Source: Macrothele yani
Lineage: Eukaryota; Arthropoda; Arachnida; Araneae; Macrothelidae
Assembly: GCA_039090855.1 (NCBI GenBank)
Contig: CM077010.1
Coordinates: 49,122,905 to 49,186,904, forward strand
Reading direction: 5' to 3'
Length of the DNA stretch: 64,000 bases
Shown here: positions 1-11,600 of the stretch, piece after piece
Layout of the letters: each line of letters begins with the position of its first letter
Position numbering within the stretch: the first letter of the stretch is position 1
Program-made: the position numbers and the translations under genes
The notes under the pieces: generated by a model
Seen by the model: the letters and a program-made list of their open reading frames with translations, nothing else
Database searches by the model: none
What the model was told of the DNA's origin: nothing

Positions 1-2519
1 ATGCACCCACCACAAGTCATGCTGAAGAAGAAATTGAAGAATTTTATGAGGATATTCGTGATCTAAATAATAAAGGTAAGCAGCACTTGAAGATAATTAT
101 GGGAGATTTCAATGCAAAAATAGGGCAACGGCAACAGAATGAAACTTCAGTAGGTAAATTCGGTCACGGCAACAGAAACCAGCGTGGAAATACTCTCTTA
201 GAGTTTGCAGAGGCAGAAGGATTTTTCATCTTGAACTCCTTTTTCAAGAAAAAGCCACACAGGAAATGGACATGGAGACATCCGAATGGGACGACAAGTG
301 AAATTGATTTTATTATGTGTAACAAAAAATTCGTCATAGAAGACTGCAGTGTGCTAAACAAGTTCAACACAGGCAGTGACCATAGATTGGTGAGATGTAA
401 GATGCACCTCAACACTAAACTTGAACGTGGCAAGCTCATACGACAAACAAAATCTATTGACATAACCAACCTTAAAAACACCATAATACCTTCAAATTGG
501 AACTGAAGAGCAGATTCTCTGCTTTAGAAGGCCTAACATCGGAAGAAGTGGATATTTCTGAAGTTAACAGAAAAGAAACCAAAGCTCTTATGGAAACAGC
601 AACAAAATTAGCTGGGTCTAAGAACAAATTCCATGTGAACAAATTATCAGGAAAAACCAAAATGTTGATGCAAAAAAGAAGAGTGATGAGGACAACTAAA
701 GAAGATGTGACTTCCAAAGTGGAATATATAGAGCTATGCAAGACAGTACGGAAAAGTATCACTGAAGACGTAAGGAAATTCAACTGTGAACTAGTAAGGA
801 AAGCAATTGAAAACAACCAAAGCCTAAAGATAGCAAAGGGACATCTCGGTAAGGGGAAAAAAACAGATTATGGCACTGAGAAAAGAAGATGGTTCTGTAA
901 CAAGAAATAGAGGCGAAATTTTGACAAGAGTGAAAGATTTCTACTCCAAATTATATGAAAGGGATGATACATGTACTCCAGACATCATGAAAGGTACCAG
1001 TACCAGAGTTCTTCCAGTCCTCCCAGCAGAAGTTGCACATGCAATCAAGAACATGAAGCGGGAAAAGCTCCAGGAGAAGATGGAATTACTGTAGACATCA
1101 TACAAGAAGCAAATGGAGAAATCGAAACAGTACTCGTGCAAATTTTCACTCGATGCCTTAATGAAGGAAAGATTCCTGAGGATTGGAACACTGCTACAAT
1201 GATCTTGCTACATAAAAAAGGTGACATTGAGGATCTCAGGAACTACAGACCTATCAGCCTCCTATCCGTGGTTTATAAAATCTTCACTAAAGTTCTTTCA
1301 CACCGCTTGAAGGTGACACTGGACATGGCTCAACCGAGAGAACAAGCTGGATTCAGGAGTGGCTACAGCACAATAGATCATATCCACGTACTGAGAGAAC
1401 TAATTGAAAGAGCGAGGGAATATGAGCTTCCATTGTGCATGGCTTTTATCGATTATGAAAAAGCCTTTGATTCGGTGAAACCATCAGCAGTTGCAATGGC
1501 TCTGAAATCCTGCGGTATTGAAGATGCATACATTAATATTATTAATAACATCTATGAAAATGCAACTGCAAAAGATTCGGCTGTTTGAAAATACAACACA
1601 CATAAAAATTGGAAAAGGAGTGAGACAAGGTGACACCATATCTCCAAAGCTCTTTAATGCCACATTGGAAAATGTCTTTCAATCACTGAACTGGGAAAAC
1701 AAAGGGATAAAGATTAATGGAGATTATCTAACCCACCTTCGTTTTGCTGATGACATAGTCACTTTTGCAACTACCCCATCAGAGCTACAGAGTATGATCC
1801 AGGAACTTGCTGACAAAAGTAAAGAAGTGGGATTAAAAATGAACTTTCAGAAGACAAAAGTGATGTACAATGCTTTTACAAGAAATGAAGATTTATCGAT
1901 TGATGGAGAAAAAGCTGGAGATAACAGACATGTACGTTTATCTTGGACAGCAGATACCAAGTGAGGGTCACATTGGTGAAGAAATTAATCGCGTACAAAA
2001 CTTGCCTGGAGAGCTTTTGGAAGAAACAACATAATTTTCAAGAGCAATATGCCATTATGTCTTAAAAGAAAAGTGTTTGATCAATGCATCCTTCCAGTGC
2101 TTATGTATGGTGCAGAGACGTGGACCTTAGCTAAAAGAGACATACAAAGGCTGCAGACAACTCAAAGCAGAATGGAGAGGTGCATGCTTGGTGTAACCAG
2201 GAGAGATAAGAAGAGGAACACGTGGATCCGAAAAATGACAAGAGTGGAAGACATCATGATCAGAGTTAAATCCCTGAAATGGCAATGGGCTGGACATACT
2301 GCCAGAAGGACAGACCATCGATGGACAGCCGAAATTTTAGATTGGATTCCAAGGGACAGGAAAAGACCCAGAAGAAGACCACATGGGAGATGGGTGGATG
2401 AAATTCGAAAGTATGCAGGGGTGACATGGAGGAGACTGGCACAAGACAGACCGTTGTGGAGGAAACTTGGGGAGACCTTCGTCCAGCAGTGGATTGATAA
2501 TGGTTGACAATGATGATGA
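1..2519 (+). mobile_element. RTE-type LINE, copy 1, cut by the left window edge
   Basis: This non-LTR retrotransposon copy matches the copy at 26560-29690 almost base for base, starting at the equivalent of 27175 in that copy. Its 5' part therefore lies outside the window. It ends in a short GAT/TGA-rich tail (about 2500-2519), as RTE-clade elements usually do. The 3' end abuts a minus-strand copia integrase reading frame that stops abruptly at the junction, so this LINE probably landed inside the copia element. Compared with copy 2 it has several single-base indels and a 6-bp duplication near 996-1005. Class assignment rests on the apurinic-type endonuclease plus RT order and the tail, and is fairly sure. 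Confidence 0.88.
87..2507 (+). pseudogene. RTE endonuclease-reverse transcriptase, frameshifted
   Basis: The polyprotein nicks target DNA and reverse-transcribes the element RNA. Here it is spread over at least five reading frames (87-506, 497-910, 870-1094, 971-1588, 1518-1964, 2049-2507). The first piece holds the end of the endonuclease domain, with MGDFNAKIG and GSDHRLVRC motifs. The RT piece has DYEKAFDSV, GVRQGDTISPKLFN and the catalytic FADD box near 1747. The C-terminal piece carries WAGHTARRTDHRW and a basic RKRPRRRPHGRW stretch. The break near 1061 is shared with the other copy; the others (near 490, 880, 1570 and 1910-2000) are private. The copy cannot make the full protein. Confidence 0.88.
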
Positions 2520-2532
2520 TTTCTGTATATCG

Positions 2533-4250
2533 TGACTTGTTGACAATAAAAGTAACGAAATAACGTAAACCACCAAGAGATTGGGGTTTCATCGTTCCAC
2601 AGACATCTGAATGGATGAGGTCCAGCAGTTGCTTGCTTTCAAATCGGGATTCCTTCGGAAAGGGTTTTGTAGTCTGTTTCGCCTGAATACAGACTTTACA
2701 ATTTTTCAGGCTATCCCCATTTTTAAAGAAGAGTCCTCGTACCATTTCGTTTGCTTTAAGTTTTTTAGATCATTCTCATTCAAATGACCATATTTTAGAT
2801 GCCATTTTTGAAATTCTGTGACCATAGCCACATTTTCATAGCTTAGAGTCGCATAATACAGTTTACCTTTTCTATCTGCTCGGAGAAGAGAGGCTCCATT
2901 GGATTCAATGACTCTGGCTTCTTTTTTGGTGAAGACAACTGAACGGTCATTAGCTGTGGCTTTTGACACAGACAGTAAGTTATTCTTCAGATCAGGAACA
3001 CAGAGCACATTTTCTAATCGAATGGTTTTTGTATATCTTCCATTCGGCACAGTGATCCATATGGATCCTTTTGCGGTTACGTCAGCTGTTTTACCTACTG
3101 CGAGATTCACAAAACAGTTTGCTTGTTTATTTATTCCTGTAAACAGATTTTTATCGTTGCACATATGCGACGTTGCTCTGCTGTCTATGCACCATATAGA
3201 CTTTGTATTATGAGTGGCATTCATTGATATGGCTGTATGCATACTTTCGTTTATATCCCCATGGAAGCCCCTTGTCTGAAGGATTCTGCCTTTTTATCGG
3301 CAATCCATTTTCAACATTCAGATGATTTATGACCGACCTTCGAACAGTAGTTATATTTGTAGCTACGGAACACTTTGTTGTTCCTTTTGTCGTTCTTACC
3401 TTGATTTTGCCTCCAGTTATTAGAGATTGACTTCAGGCTCAAATCTTTTTGTCTGTTGGAAAACAAACATGCTGTTTGGCCATTTGGATAGCTTTTTGTT
3501 TTTCGAGCTTCCAATTCTTCCAAAAGCTTAACTTTCAGAATGTCAGGTTTCAGTAACTCATCTCTTGACTCTATGGCACAACGGAAGTTATCAAATGTAT
3601 CTGGGATACTGTATAGCATTAGTATTGAAAAGAGATCGTCAGCTATTATGATGTGCATTTCATTAAGTTTATCAACTATTTCGAAGAATTCAGTCAGATG
3701 TTCTGGCATGTCATTAGTCTTGTGAAATAGTAGTCACTTTACTAGTGTAGCTTTTCTAGCTGGTCCTTTCAATTCATAAGTTGATTGAAGCTTCTGCCAA
3801 ATTTCACTTGAAGTTTTGCAATTTTTTACATTGCAGAGCTCGCTTGGACATATGGAAAGAATTATGTCTGCCTTTGCCTTCTGATCACCTAGTGTCCACT
3901 TATTGAGCATTTCTAATTCAGCTTTGTTAGTTCCATCAACAGGCTTTGGAATTTGACCTGTCACGTAACCGCAATGGTCATTTTGGATTAGAATAGCTTC
4001 TATTTGGATTTTCCAAGTGTCATAGTTGCTTTTACTCAGCTTTTCTATGAATCTGACCTGTCACGTAACCCCAACAGTCATTTTGGATTAGAATAGCTTC
4101 TATTTGAATTTTCCAAGTGTCATAGTTGCTTTTACTCAGCTTTTCTGTGAATTTGACCTGTCACGTAACCCCAACGGTCATTTTGGATTAGAATAGCTTC
4201 TATTTGGATTTTCCAAGTGTCATAGTTGCTTTTACTCAGCCTTTCTATGT
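2533..4250 (-). pseudogene. Copia gag-pol polyprotein, N-terminal half, broken
   Basis: The gag start reads SNYDTWKIQIEAILIQND, typical of copia gag, and continues through a UBN2-type region (3734-3964 and 3311-3709). The zinc knuckle near 3320-3360 is damaged: the first cysteine of CX2CX4HX4C is a tyrosine (YNYCSKVGHKSSEC). The protease reads WCIDSRATSHM, so the usual D-S-G is D-S-R, which should kill it. A GAG-pre-integrase motif follows (WHLKYGHLNENDL), then the integrase (CKVCIQAKQTTK, LIHSDVCG). The second catalytic aspartate region, normally T-F-I-D-D, reads TFIVNKSR. Frameshifts separate the pieces. This is an inactive relic. Confidence 0.85.
3955..4250. repeat. Three tandem copies of a 100-bp piece of copia gag
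   Basis: The segment starting GACCTGTCACGTAACC recurs at 3955, 4055 and 4155, a period of exactly 100 bp, with a few substitutions between copies. It covers the codons for the gag N-terminal motif. Because 100 is not a multiple of three, each added copy shifts the frame. The triplication therefore arose after the element was no longer under selection, or destroyed it. Confidence 0.9.
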
Positions 4251-4260
4251 ATATCTGCAA

Positions 4261-4618
4261 CATTGCTTATTTATTAATGCTATCGAAAAAGATAATAATA
4301 AAGGCTTAGTTACCAAGGGCTGGATTGAAGTTCACAGGCTTTCAGTCATTCGCCTACTTCTCAATCGGTCTTAATGAGTGATTATGTGGCCTTCCTTTTA
4401 ACAGTCAGAAAAACATTCTCCTTTGAACGGTTTTTGCATCCTTGTTTGCTTCACTGGATGCTTCTCTGGATGCTGGTTTGGGTAGTGCACTTAACTTGGG
4501 TGGCGCAGTGCCTGGGTTCCATAACCAAATTGTGGGAGAATTAATGAAGCATTGTAAATGCCACATATTGCACAGTGAAATAACCGCCAACTAAAGACAT
4601 GATTGAGTGATTTAAATC
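4261..4618. other. Non-coding stretch between copia gag and Tc1
   Basis: No gene is visible here. By position on the minus strand this should contain the copia 5' leader and perhaps part of its 5' LTR, but with no second LTR in the window its limits cannot be set. The Tc1 element at 4621 inserted just to the right. Confidence 0.4.
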
Positions 4619-4620
4619 TA

Positions 4621-6050
4621 CACCTGCAGAAAGTGAAAAAAGAACACCAAGAAGGAATTGGCGGACGATCATGAAATTTACATATGTTAATGGGATCGAG
4701 TTTACGTAGATGTGATGTTAATTTCGGGACCAACCAGTGAGCGCTTACGCCACAGCACGGCATAATATGCAAATTATCGTCGGTGGTATATAAGGAGTAC
4801 GGCGAAGTGAATGTAATCAGTCGTCGGCGTACGGACACGTACGAAGACCCTGAAGAAGCTGCAATGCCTGGACATGGAAGACGTGTACGATTTCAGCAGT
4901 TATCGGACTTTGAGCGAGGTCGTCTAGTCGGACTCCGCGAGGCCGGGTGGTCGTATCGCCGTATTGCGGAGCGAATTGATGGGAAGTATCGGTGGTGGTA
5001 TGATGGTGGCGTAGATGGTCCGACGAACATTCCCACACGAGAAGACGTGGAACCGGGAGTCACAGATGGACTGATGAGCAGACCGATCGACGCATAAGAA
5101 GAGCAGCGTTGTCAAGCAGAACATCCACTGCGACGCAAATCCGAGCTGCCGTTGCACCTGAGGTGACTGTGCGAACAATCCACAACCGTCTACTGGATGC
5201 AGGACTACCTGCACGTGTGCCTCTGGCATGTGTACCTCTGACTCCAGCCCACCATCAGGAACGGCTGCAGTGGTGTCGCCAACGTCTGCATTGGAGAACG
5301 CAATGGCGATCTGTCGTGTTCAGCGATGAAAGCAAATTCTGCTTGGGAGCCTCCGATGGCCGTATGCGTGTTCGCAGATGCACAGGGGAGCGTCTCCACC
5401 CTTCTTGCATCCGCCAGCGACACACAGGGCCTACAACCTGGTCTCCTGGTGTGGGAAGCGATCAGCTATCACTCCCGTACACAACTAGTGTTTGTACCAG
5501 GTACGTTAAACAGCACCTCCTACATCAACAACATCATTCAGCCTGTTGTTGTGCCATTTGTAAGGTCGGTCCATCGGGGTGTTTTCCAGCAAGATAACGC
5601 ACGCCCACAGACGGCACGTGCAACGCAACATGCACTTCAGGGTGTGATACAACTTCCATGGCCTGCACGTTTACTGGATTTGTCCCCATTGAGCACGTGT
5701 GGGATTTTACGGGACAATGACTTATCCGGTCTCCACGGCCAGCCATGACCATCCCCGATTTACGCGTCCAGGTTGAGGATGCTTGGAACTCAATACCCCA
5801 AACTTACATCCAACATCTGTACGACAGACTCAATGCCAGAACTGCACAGTGTGATGCAGTTCATGGCGGTTCAACCTCGTACTAACCATGTTACATGGAA
5901 ATGTTATTTTTCAGTTTACCAGCAAATACAGCTGTATTTTGCCATAATGTTTTGATCACGTTATCCTCTGTATTCTGTTATTATGCTGTATAAATTTCGT
6001 TGGTATCAGACGTCTCCTTCTTGGTGTTCTTTTTTCACTTTTCGCCAGTG
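4621..6050 (+). mobile_element. Tc1-like DNA transposon with TIRs and TA duplication
   Basis: Ends are inverted repeats of about 36 bp: the left end starts CACCTGCAGAAAGTGAAAAA, and the right end, read inward, starts CACTGGCGAAAAGTGAAAAA. The element is flanked by TA at 4619-4620 and 6051-6052, the TA target-site duplication of the Tc1/mariner superfamily. The length of 1430 bp is normal for a full Tc1 element. The inside is one decayed plus-strand transposase gene. Both ends look intact, so it could have been moved in trans. Confidence 0.93.
4864..5750 (+). pseudogene. Tc1-like transposase, multiple frameshifts
   Basis: The protein would bind the TIRs and cut and paste the element. It starts at MPGHGRRVRFQQLSDFERGR, followed by a helix-turn-helix (LREAGWSYRRIAERI). 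The frame then breaks near 4985 and resumes at 5109 (SSRTSTATQIRAAVAPEVTV). The first catalytic aspartate is in VVFSDESKF and the second in FQQDNARPQTARA, but these lie in different frames (switch near 5445). The third acidic site, normally within SPIEHVWD, reads as a garbled SPLSTCGIL. Clearly inactive. Confidence 0.9.
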
Positions 6051-6544
6051 TATTATTTAATATCATTAAAAATCATATGAACTTGTAAACATTTAAAAAT
6101 AATGGAATACAGCAATGACTACTGACTTCAACCTTACACCACAAAGGCAAGAACAACTGATACATTTTGCCGTTACAGCATGTATATTTAATAGTGCTTG
6201 TCACGAGAACAATGCGTGTTGTGATATATACACACCTCACTTGACTTGGATAAATAAACATAATAACATATGAACAATTACGTCATTACATGAGATTAAA
6301 CAGCAAAATAAGGATTAACTTTCTACAGTTTCAATGGGAGAAATGTCTGCTTTTTGAAACAATAATAAACACAAAAAAAATTATAAAGAAATTTAAAGGG
6401 TATTGAAGGGAATCAAACGGTTAAACATAATATCATCATATATGAAGCTTATTAATAATATTTAATTTCTGCCAACCTGTCACAAAATAGCCACAACCTA
6501 TCAATTCTTCAAACATCTCAATGTGTTGAATTTTTTATTTGGTT

Positions 6545-7335
6545 ATAATTCATATTATACATAAATGTCAACTATTCAGTTGTTGCATTATTTACTGTTT
6601 CTCACGTTGTTGTTGAAATGCATTCAAGAAACGTCTTTGTTTAACGAAGGGTTATAATTATATAATATGCCCTAAAGTTTATAATATAGAAATAAATAGG
6701 TAATAAGAGTTTAAGAATGTTGCTCACATTTGGTCATGGAGCATTCCGGGATATTGCAGGGTACTTTGTAATCCTATTGTGACGAAATCCTGTTCATTAT
6801 GTTTCAAATGGTAGACATCTCCTTTTTTTCACATGAACATTGATTCAGTCAAATTTTCGTATTGAAGGGTTAAGTTCAGGCTTGTTATTCAGTTAAATCT
6901 TCGTATTGAAGGGTTGAGTTCAGGCTTGATGTTTAACCTTGTTATTATTCTACATTTTGTTTTCAAATGATAAGGTAAAAGCAGTAGAGGAGTATCGCTC
7001 TTTTTGAGTAGTCATTTAAAAGATGATATTTAAGAATATTAAAACAACTAAATATTCCGAACCTTATGTTGAAGGGGAGTCGATCTAGTAAGAAATATCC
7101 TGTATTGACGAAAGTTCAATCCTCGTTTCCCATAGCACCAAATTCCCATACTGGTTTCAACTACCATTTCGTAGTCTTCTTCAGTGGGCAAAAATTATGT
7201 ATTTCTCATCATTCATGTTGTTCCTTGGCCATCTATCTCAAATTCCCTGGCAGAGTCAAAAGTTTCACGTCGGCAGAACCTCCTGAAACAGTAAATAATG
7301 CAACAACTGAATAGCTGACATTTATGTATAATATA
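6545..7335. repeat. Inverted-repeat block, possible Penelope-like remnant
   Basis: The sequence at about 6550-6600 (TATACATAAATGTCAACTAT onward) recurs as its reverse complement at about 7283-7335 with very few differences, giving a 50-bp inverted repeat about 680 bp apart. The minus strand at 7145-7188 carries a hammerhead-like motif. By analogy with the other Penelope-like insertions in this window, this may be a decayed end of a further family. No RT or GIY-YIG coding is recognisable. Confidence 0.45.
7145..7188 (-). ncRNA. Hammerhead-ribozyme-like motif
   Basis: On the minus strand the order is CCCA, CTGAAGA (fits CUGANGA), a hairpin with ACTAC pairing to GTAGT around a GAAATG loop, GAAA, a very short stem III, GTA as NUH cleavage site, and TGGG able to pair with CCCA. 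This is a type I hammerhead arrangement of the sort known in Penelope-like elements. Stem III is only about two pairs, so activity as a monomer is doubtful. Confidence 0.45.
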
Positions 7336-7830
7336 GCCACAACCATCGTCCATTATTAAAAAGCTAGGATTCGCCCTGAACACAATTTATGTGTTTGGAA
7401 GATATTGTTTGCTGTGTATTTTTCACAATTAACCAAAAAGAACTGTCACATATGGTATGGCATACTGTTATCATCTCAAAAACATTTTGCTAAATGAACA
7501 GTTTAGCTAAAAACTTTACCCCCCCCTCCACACACAAACCTTTTATTAAACTCTCAACCACATAAGGTTCTGCAATTGTTTAAATCATAGAAAACCGTTC
7601 ATCTGAACAATTTCACTTAATAAATCACACAGGAAGATTTCTAATAATTTTTGAATCCTGATTTACAAGTGATCAGATTTTACATTTTGGGTCACTCACC
7701 TATCAGCTCGAATATTACCTTTTTAGCACAACTGAAAATTTAATTGGTGTGCTATGGAAGTATAATGATCTCCCCACACATAAAAAGGTCACATTTAACT
7801 AATATTTTGTAATAAATTAAGCAGTCTTAC

Positions 7831-7887
7831 CGTATCTGTAAATTCTATAAACTTCGATACATAGAACCACCAGCACACACCTGCCAT
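7831..7887 (-). CDS. ELOVL-like fatty-acid elongase, internal exon B
   Basis: This 57-bp exon (19 codons, phase 0 at both ends) encodes MAGVCWWFYVSKFIEFTDT. It is preceded on the minus strand by a polypyrimidine tract and CAG acceptor (CACTTCTTTCAG) and followed by a GTAAGA donor. Joined to exon A at 34124-34204 it gives, without gap, the ELOVL core running from the CQPVDYS motif through the W-W-x-x-x-S-K-F-I-E-x-x-D-T segment just before the histidine box. ELOVL proteins are ER membrane condensing enzymes that extend very-long-chain fatty acids. The next exon, with F-F-V-L-R-K-K and the HxxHH active site, is not in the window. The family call is from memory of conserved motifs. Confidence 0.8.
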
Positions 7888-8096
7888 CTGAAAGAAGTGC
7901 ATTAAATTAAGTATGACAATAAAAGTATTTCCATTTCTTAAAATAAAACTTCATTATTTCAGTGATACCTTAACTTGTAGCATACATACTGATACTACTC
8001 TCTGAATAAATACCAAACTCACAGGTCTATAAAAGTGACTTTTGAAGGAGAATAAAGATGTAAAATTTATTGAGTTCCCAAACAGAAGGAAGCAGT
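7888..8096. other. Intron between ELOVL exon B and the TTAA element
   Basis: Short AT-rich intron sequence containing the exon B acceptor tract. No repeat or coding signal is evident. Confidence 0.5.
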
Positions 8097-8100
8097 TTAA

Positions 8101-11100
8101 GGTGGACGGTCAAGTAATTTTGCTTCACTATACTTCCAATGGAAGAACTTTTGTACACATTTCCTTCACAATTAGTGTGTTCCCAAGGATGAAAATTTGA
8201 ACATCGATTAAAATAACTTCATATTATAACTTCGAATACTTAATATTTTCTAAAACATAACCATAATTATATTAAAAACCAATAACTTTTCCTTTGGTGG
8301 TGTTGAAACCAGAAAAAAGATGGCGCAACCTGTACTTTGATGAAGTCAGTAGACAAACAAATGTTGGATTGCATAATTGATATGAACGAGTCTAATTAAC
8401 ATCAATGTGGTTGAAACCCTTTGGATAAAAAAACACAATTTTGTGAAAACAATCCAAAATTTGTAAGCTTTGTTTTGGCACACCAGAAATGAAAAAAAAA
8501 AAATGTTCTAACTAAACTTCTTAAATTTGGCACATGATCAGAATAGTGGAAGTACACTGGCGAAAAATGACAGACAAAACACTTACCCAGTGAACGTTTC
8601 CTGTGGAAAGCCCTGCCAGTTGCAGGGGTGATTTTGTTCGCCTGGCAGTGTCAAAGAACAGGCAATTCAAGACAAAACGTATACTGACTCATGTGTGCAA
8701 GTTTGAAAAGCCGACTTCGGCTGCATTTATTAAAAAAAAAACCACTTTTTATGCAGATATGATTTTTGGAGCTTAATTTTCACTTCTTTTGACAATATCG
8801 GCTAATCATAGTCCTAATTTTCTTACAGGTTCCCAAAAATTTCCAAAAGGTATTTAAGAGTCCAGAATAAATTTTGATTTGGGTATAATGAAGAACTATT
8901 CCAAAAGGTTTATGCCTCGGATATAATTTTACTTGTTTTCACATTTTGTGCTATCGTTAACAAAATGAGCACACTGTAATATTTCACCAACGTAGATAAA
9001 ATGGTGTAAATTTTGCTATCTCATGCTAAAAAAAAAAAAAAAAAAAACCACATTTCATGTCAATTTTGAACACAACCAACCTTAATCAAAACTGTCGGTT
9101 TTCACACAATTTTCTTTTCTTTACTGACACATATAATATACACATGCATAATGCTTACACACTCATTATTTAATTATGATTAGTTTTCAGGTTCAAAAAA
9201 AAAAAAAAAAAAAAAAAAACCCACAGTGCACTGCTAGCCCTTTTAGCTATTCACATTGAATTTTTATTTTGTTTGCTTTTTCTTTTACTTTTCCTGTTTG
9301 CTAACATTAAAACACTTTTGTTTTAACCTTTTTCTCAAAATTTACAAATATATATATATTCCTTGCATTCACTACAATCTAAACTTTCACGTTTAACCAC
9401 TATGACTAAATACACTTTTGTTTTACGTAATTTGGCAGGTATGGTGTTTTTCAAAAAACATTCTTCCTTCAACCTTTTATGGCCTCAGCCTTCATATTCA
9501 ATTTCACCACAATGACATAAAGAAAACATTTTGCTGCTTCCCTAGCCTTCTCCTCAATGAATTAGAACTTCTGATATCACAAACACTTATTATTACCAGC
9601 TTAGATTTTTCTCATTAATTTAATTTCTTTAAAAAACTCCACGCCAATCGCTTTTTTCTACCGGCGGCAACAATGAAAAGGAAATTTTGCTTTACCTTGC
9701 CTTCAGGGTCCTGGTGTAAGAAGAAAGGTTGTCGACACTATGGCCTAAACCTGTATGAAGGCCATTATGGTCTCATTGATTTCGTGTTTAATTTTCTACT
9801 GAGGACGGCGCCAGTTTCTTTCGGCAGGGAACGTCTTGTCAAAGGCTGATGGTCATCCTGGTCAAACTATGGTCGGAGGATACTTCCTGCATCAACTGGG
9901 GTGGCTCTTCGTTAGACGAGCGCCATTGTTGAGATCCCTTTTGTCCTTTCGTTGGAGAGGCTACGCTGCCTTAGGAAGAACTTCAGAACCAGGCTGCGCG
10001 GGTGATGCATTTAGAAGCTGGCTTTTTGTCAATGACCAGGCAAAAATATTGTTGCTTCGGATGACATCACGCAGACCCAAGCGTCTGCTTTCTAGCAATT
10101 CGGTAGGAAAAAGAAATTGCTCTGCAATCCCCAGCATAGTTGTAAGGCACCAGAGACAGGCTTCGAGTCAGTGAGTGAGTATGAGAGAGAGAGAGCGTGT
10201 CAGAGCCACAGCGTCTCTTAACCTCTGCCAACTCGGGGTGCTGGCGAGCCCTCATTAGCTGAAAAGTTCCCTCTCGCCTACCCAGCATAAAATCAAAGTA
10301 GGGGGAAAAGAAGCACAAGAACATTCTTTTGCACTGGGCAATGGCCAACGGCAGACTCACCTATACCTAGCAACCACATATAGGGGTAAAACCTGCTTCG
10401 CCCGGTTTCGACAGCGGAGGTGTAAGGGTTAAACTGGCTGACCTCTGGTCAGTTCTGGGAATTCCTGAAGTTTAACAAGAAAGGGCAAAGGTTAAAACAA
10501 GGTTACCCTCGAATTTCCACGAAACGCTTACTTCCTGGCGACCCAAAGGAACAATGAAAAGAAATAAATGGCAGAAAAGAATTCATGACTTTCTCAATTT
10601 TTAAAATAAGAAATGCACTGAAATCACTCGATAAATACAGTATTACATCTCATATACATATACAATTTTAACCTTAGTTTCCTAGCAGGGTAAAATTGAA
10701 GAAAAACAAGAGAGAGCTGTAAAACGAACTCTTTTCCCTTATTGTATTTTACAACGTACACAAGAAACTAAAATGCAGAAGAAACAACAGTTGTGTTTCC
10801 AAATGTACAGATATCCCGGCTATATGCAAAAATTTTAAAATACATTATGATAATTCCTACGGCAATATTAATTTTCTTATTTGTTAAAATAATGAATGTA
10901 ATTAATCACTATGCTATAAAAAGACTAACACGATACATTAAAGCATTAGTACAAAAAAAAAAAACCTTTTCTACAATTATCCAAGCACTATCATTATTTT
11001 ACCTCACTATGATTATTGTTACTGTAATATTAAATGCACTTACACAAAACACAAAATTTACTCAATTTGTCACAAAAATAAATATTTGAATTCATGACGA

Positions 11101-11596
11101 CATACACACGTTGTATTTCCACAGAATAATAAAAAGAAAAGACACAAAGCTAAATGATGGAAAACGAAGGTAATCACAAGCCTAGATTTTGCAATTTTAA
11201 TTAACATGACTTATTCTTGACCCCTTTTTTTCTATTTCATGGGTGTTTGCTCATCCGTGTATACCTAAAAACGAGACAATTTTGGAAGGAACCAAAAAAA
11301 AGTAAATATGTGAAAGTACATTCTTGGAATAAGAATGCATAGATATTTGATGGTTTCGACAGGCAAAACTCAGGAAAAGCTGGGCCCTAGCTCTCCAAAA
11401 ATCCGCCTGGAGAAAACAACAACATATCATAATTATGGTTATGTTTTAGAAAATATTAAGTATTCCAAGTTATAAAATGAAGCTATTTTAATCGATGTTC
11501 AAATTTTCGTCTTTGGGAACGCATTAATTGTGAAGAAAATGTGTACAGAAGTTTTTCCATTGGAAGTATAAGAAGCAAAATTGCTTGACGTCCACC
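8101..11596. mobile_element. 3.5-kb non-coding element with ~170-bp TIRs, TTAA-flanked
   Basis: The left end at 8101-8270 (GGTGGACGGTCAAGTAATTT) and right end at 11429-11596 are reverse complements at roughly 90 percent identity over about 170 bp. TTAA lies immediately outside both ends (8097-8100 and 11597-11600), consistent with a TTAA target duplication as left by piggyBac-type and some other DNA transposons. The terminal bases GGTGGAC do not match the usual piggyBac ends. The inside has no convincing transposase. It holds A-rich tracts (about 9029-9048 and 9196-9220) and a more GC-balanced island at about 9660-10550. It is probably a non-autonomous element; the superfamily is undecided. 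Confidence 0.75.
9660..10550. other. GC-richer island inside the TTAA element
   Basis: Base composition changes clearly from the AT-rich surroundings. Open frames here (for example 9836-10174) show no domain I recognise. Near the right edge CTTCCTGGCGACCCAAAGGA resembles the look of a retroelement primer-binding site, so an LTR fragment captured by the element is possible. This is weak. Confidence 0.3.
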
Positions 11597-11600
11597 TTAA

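Larger units (their letters stand above)
2520..4260 (-). mobile_element. Ty1/copia LTR retrotransposon fragment
   Basis: Read on the minus strand from about 4250 down, the order is gag, zinc knuckle, protease, GAG-pre-integrase and integrase N-terminus, which is the Ty1/copia order. The integrase frame ends where the RTE LINE begins at about 2520. The remainder (integrase core, RT, RNase H, 3' LTR) must be left of the window or lost. No LTR pair can be tested here. A stretch at about 4305-4320 resembles a degraded initiator-Met-type primer binding site on the minus strand, but the match is poor. Confidence 0.85.
6053..7830. other. Intron sequence of the ELOVL-like gene, no coding seen
   Basis: AT-rich DNA downstream (on the minus strand) of ELOVL exon B. 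It holds the inverted-repeat block at 6545-7335 and a tandem pair of about 40-bp units at 6845-6935 containing TTCGTATTGAAGGGTT. I searched by eye for the next elongase exon (the histidine-box HxxHH region) and did not find it, so it probably lies left of the window. Confidence 0.5.

Noticed and set aside
2266..2745. Continuous 159-codon minus-strand frame spanning the RTE/copia junction
   Set aside because: Only the part right of about 2530 is copia integrase; the rest is antisense RTE read by chance.
9029..9220. A-runs as poly(A) tails of retrocopies
   Set aside because: No duplication, no retrocopied gene or SINE head upstream; simple A-tracts.
9836..10360. Open frames on both strands in the GC-richer island
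   Set aside because: No recognisable domain, and the two frames overlap antisense; more likely non-coding.
8101..11596. Direct assignment to piggyBac because of TTAA
   Set aside because: The termini GGTGGAC and lack of transposase do not fit; TTAA alone is not enough.
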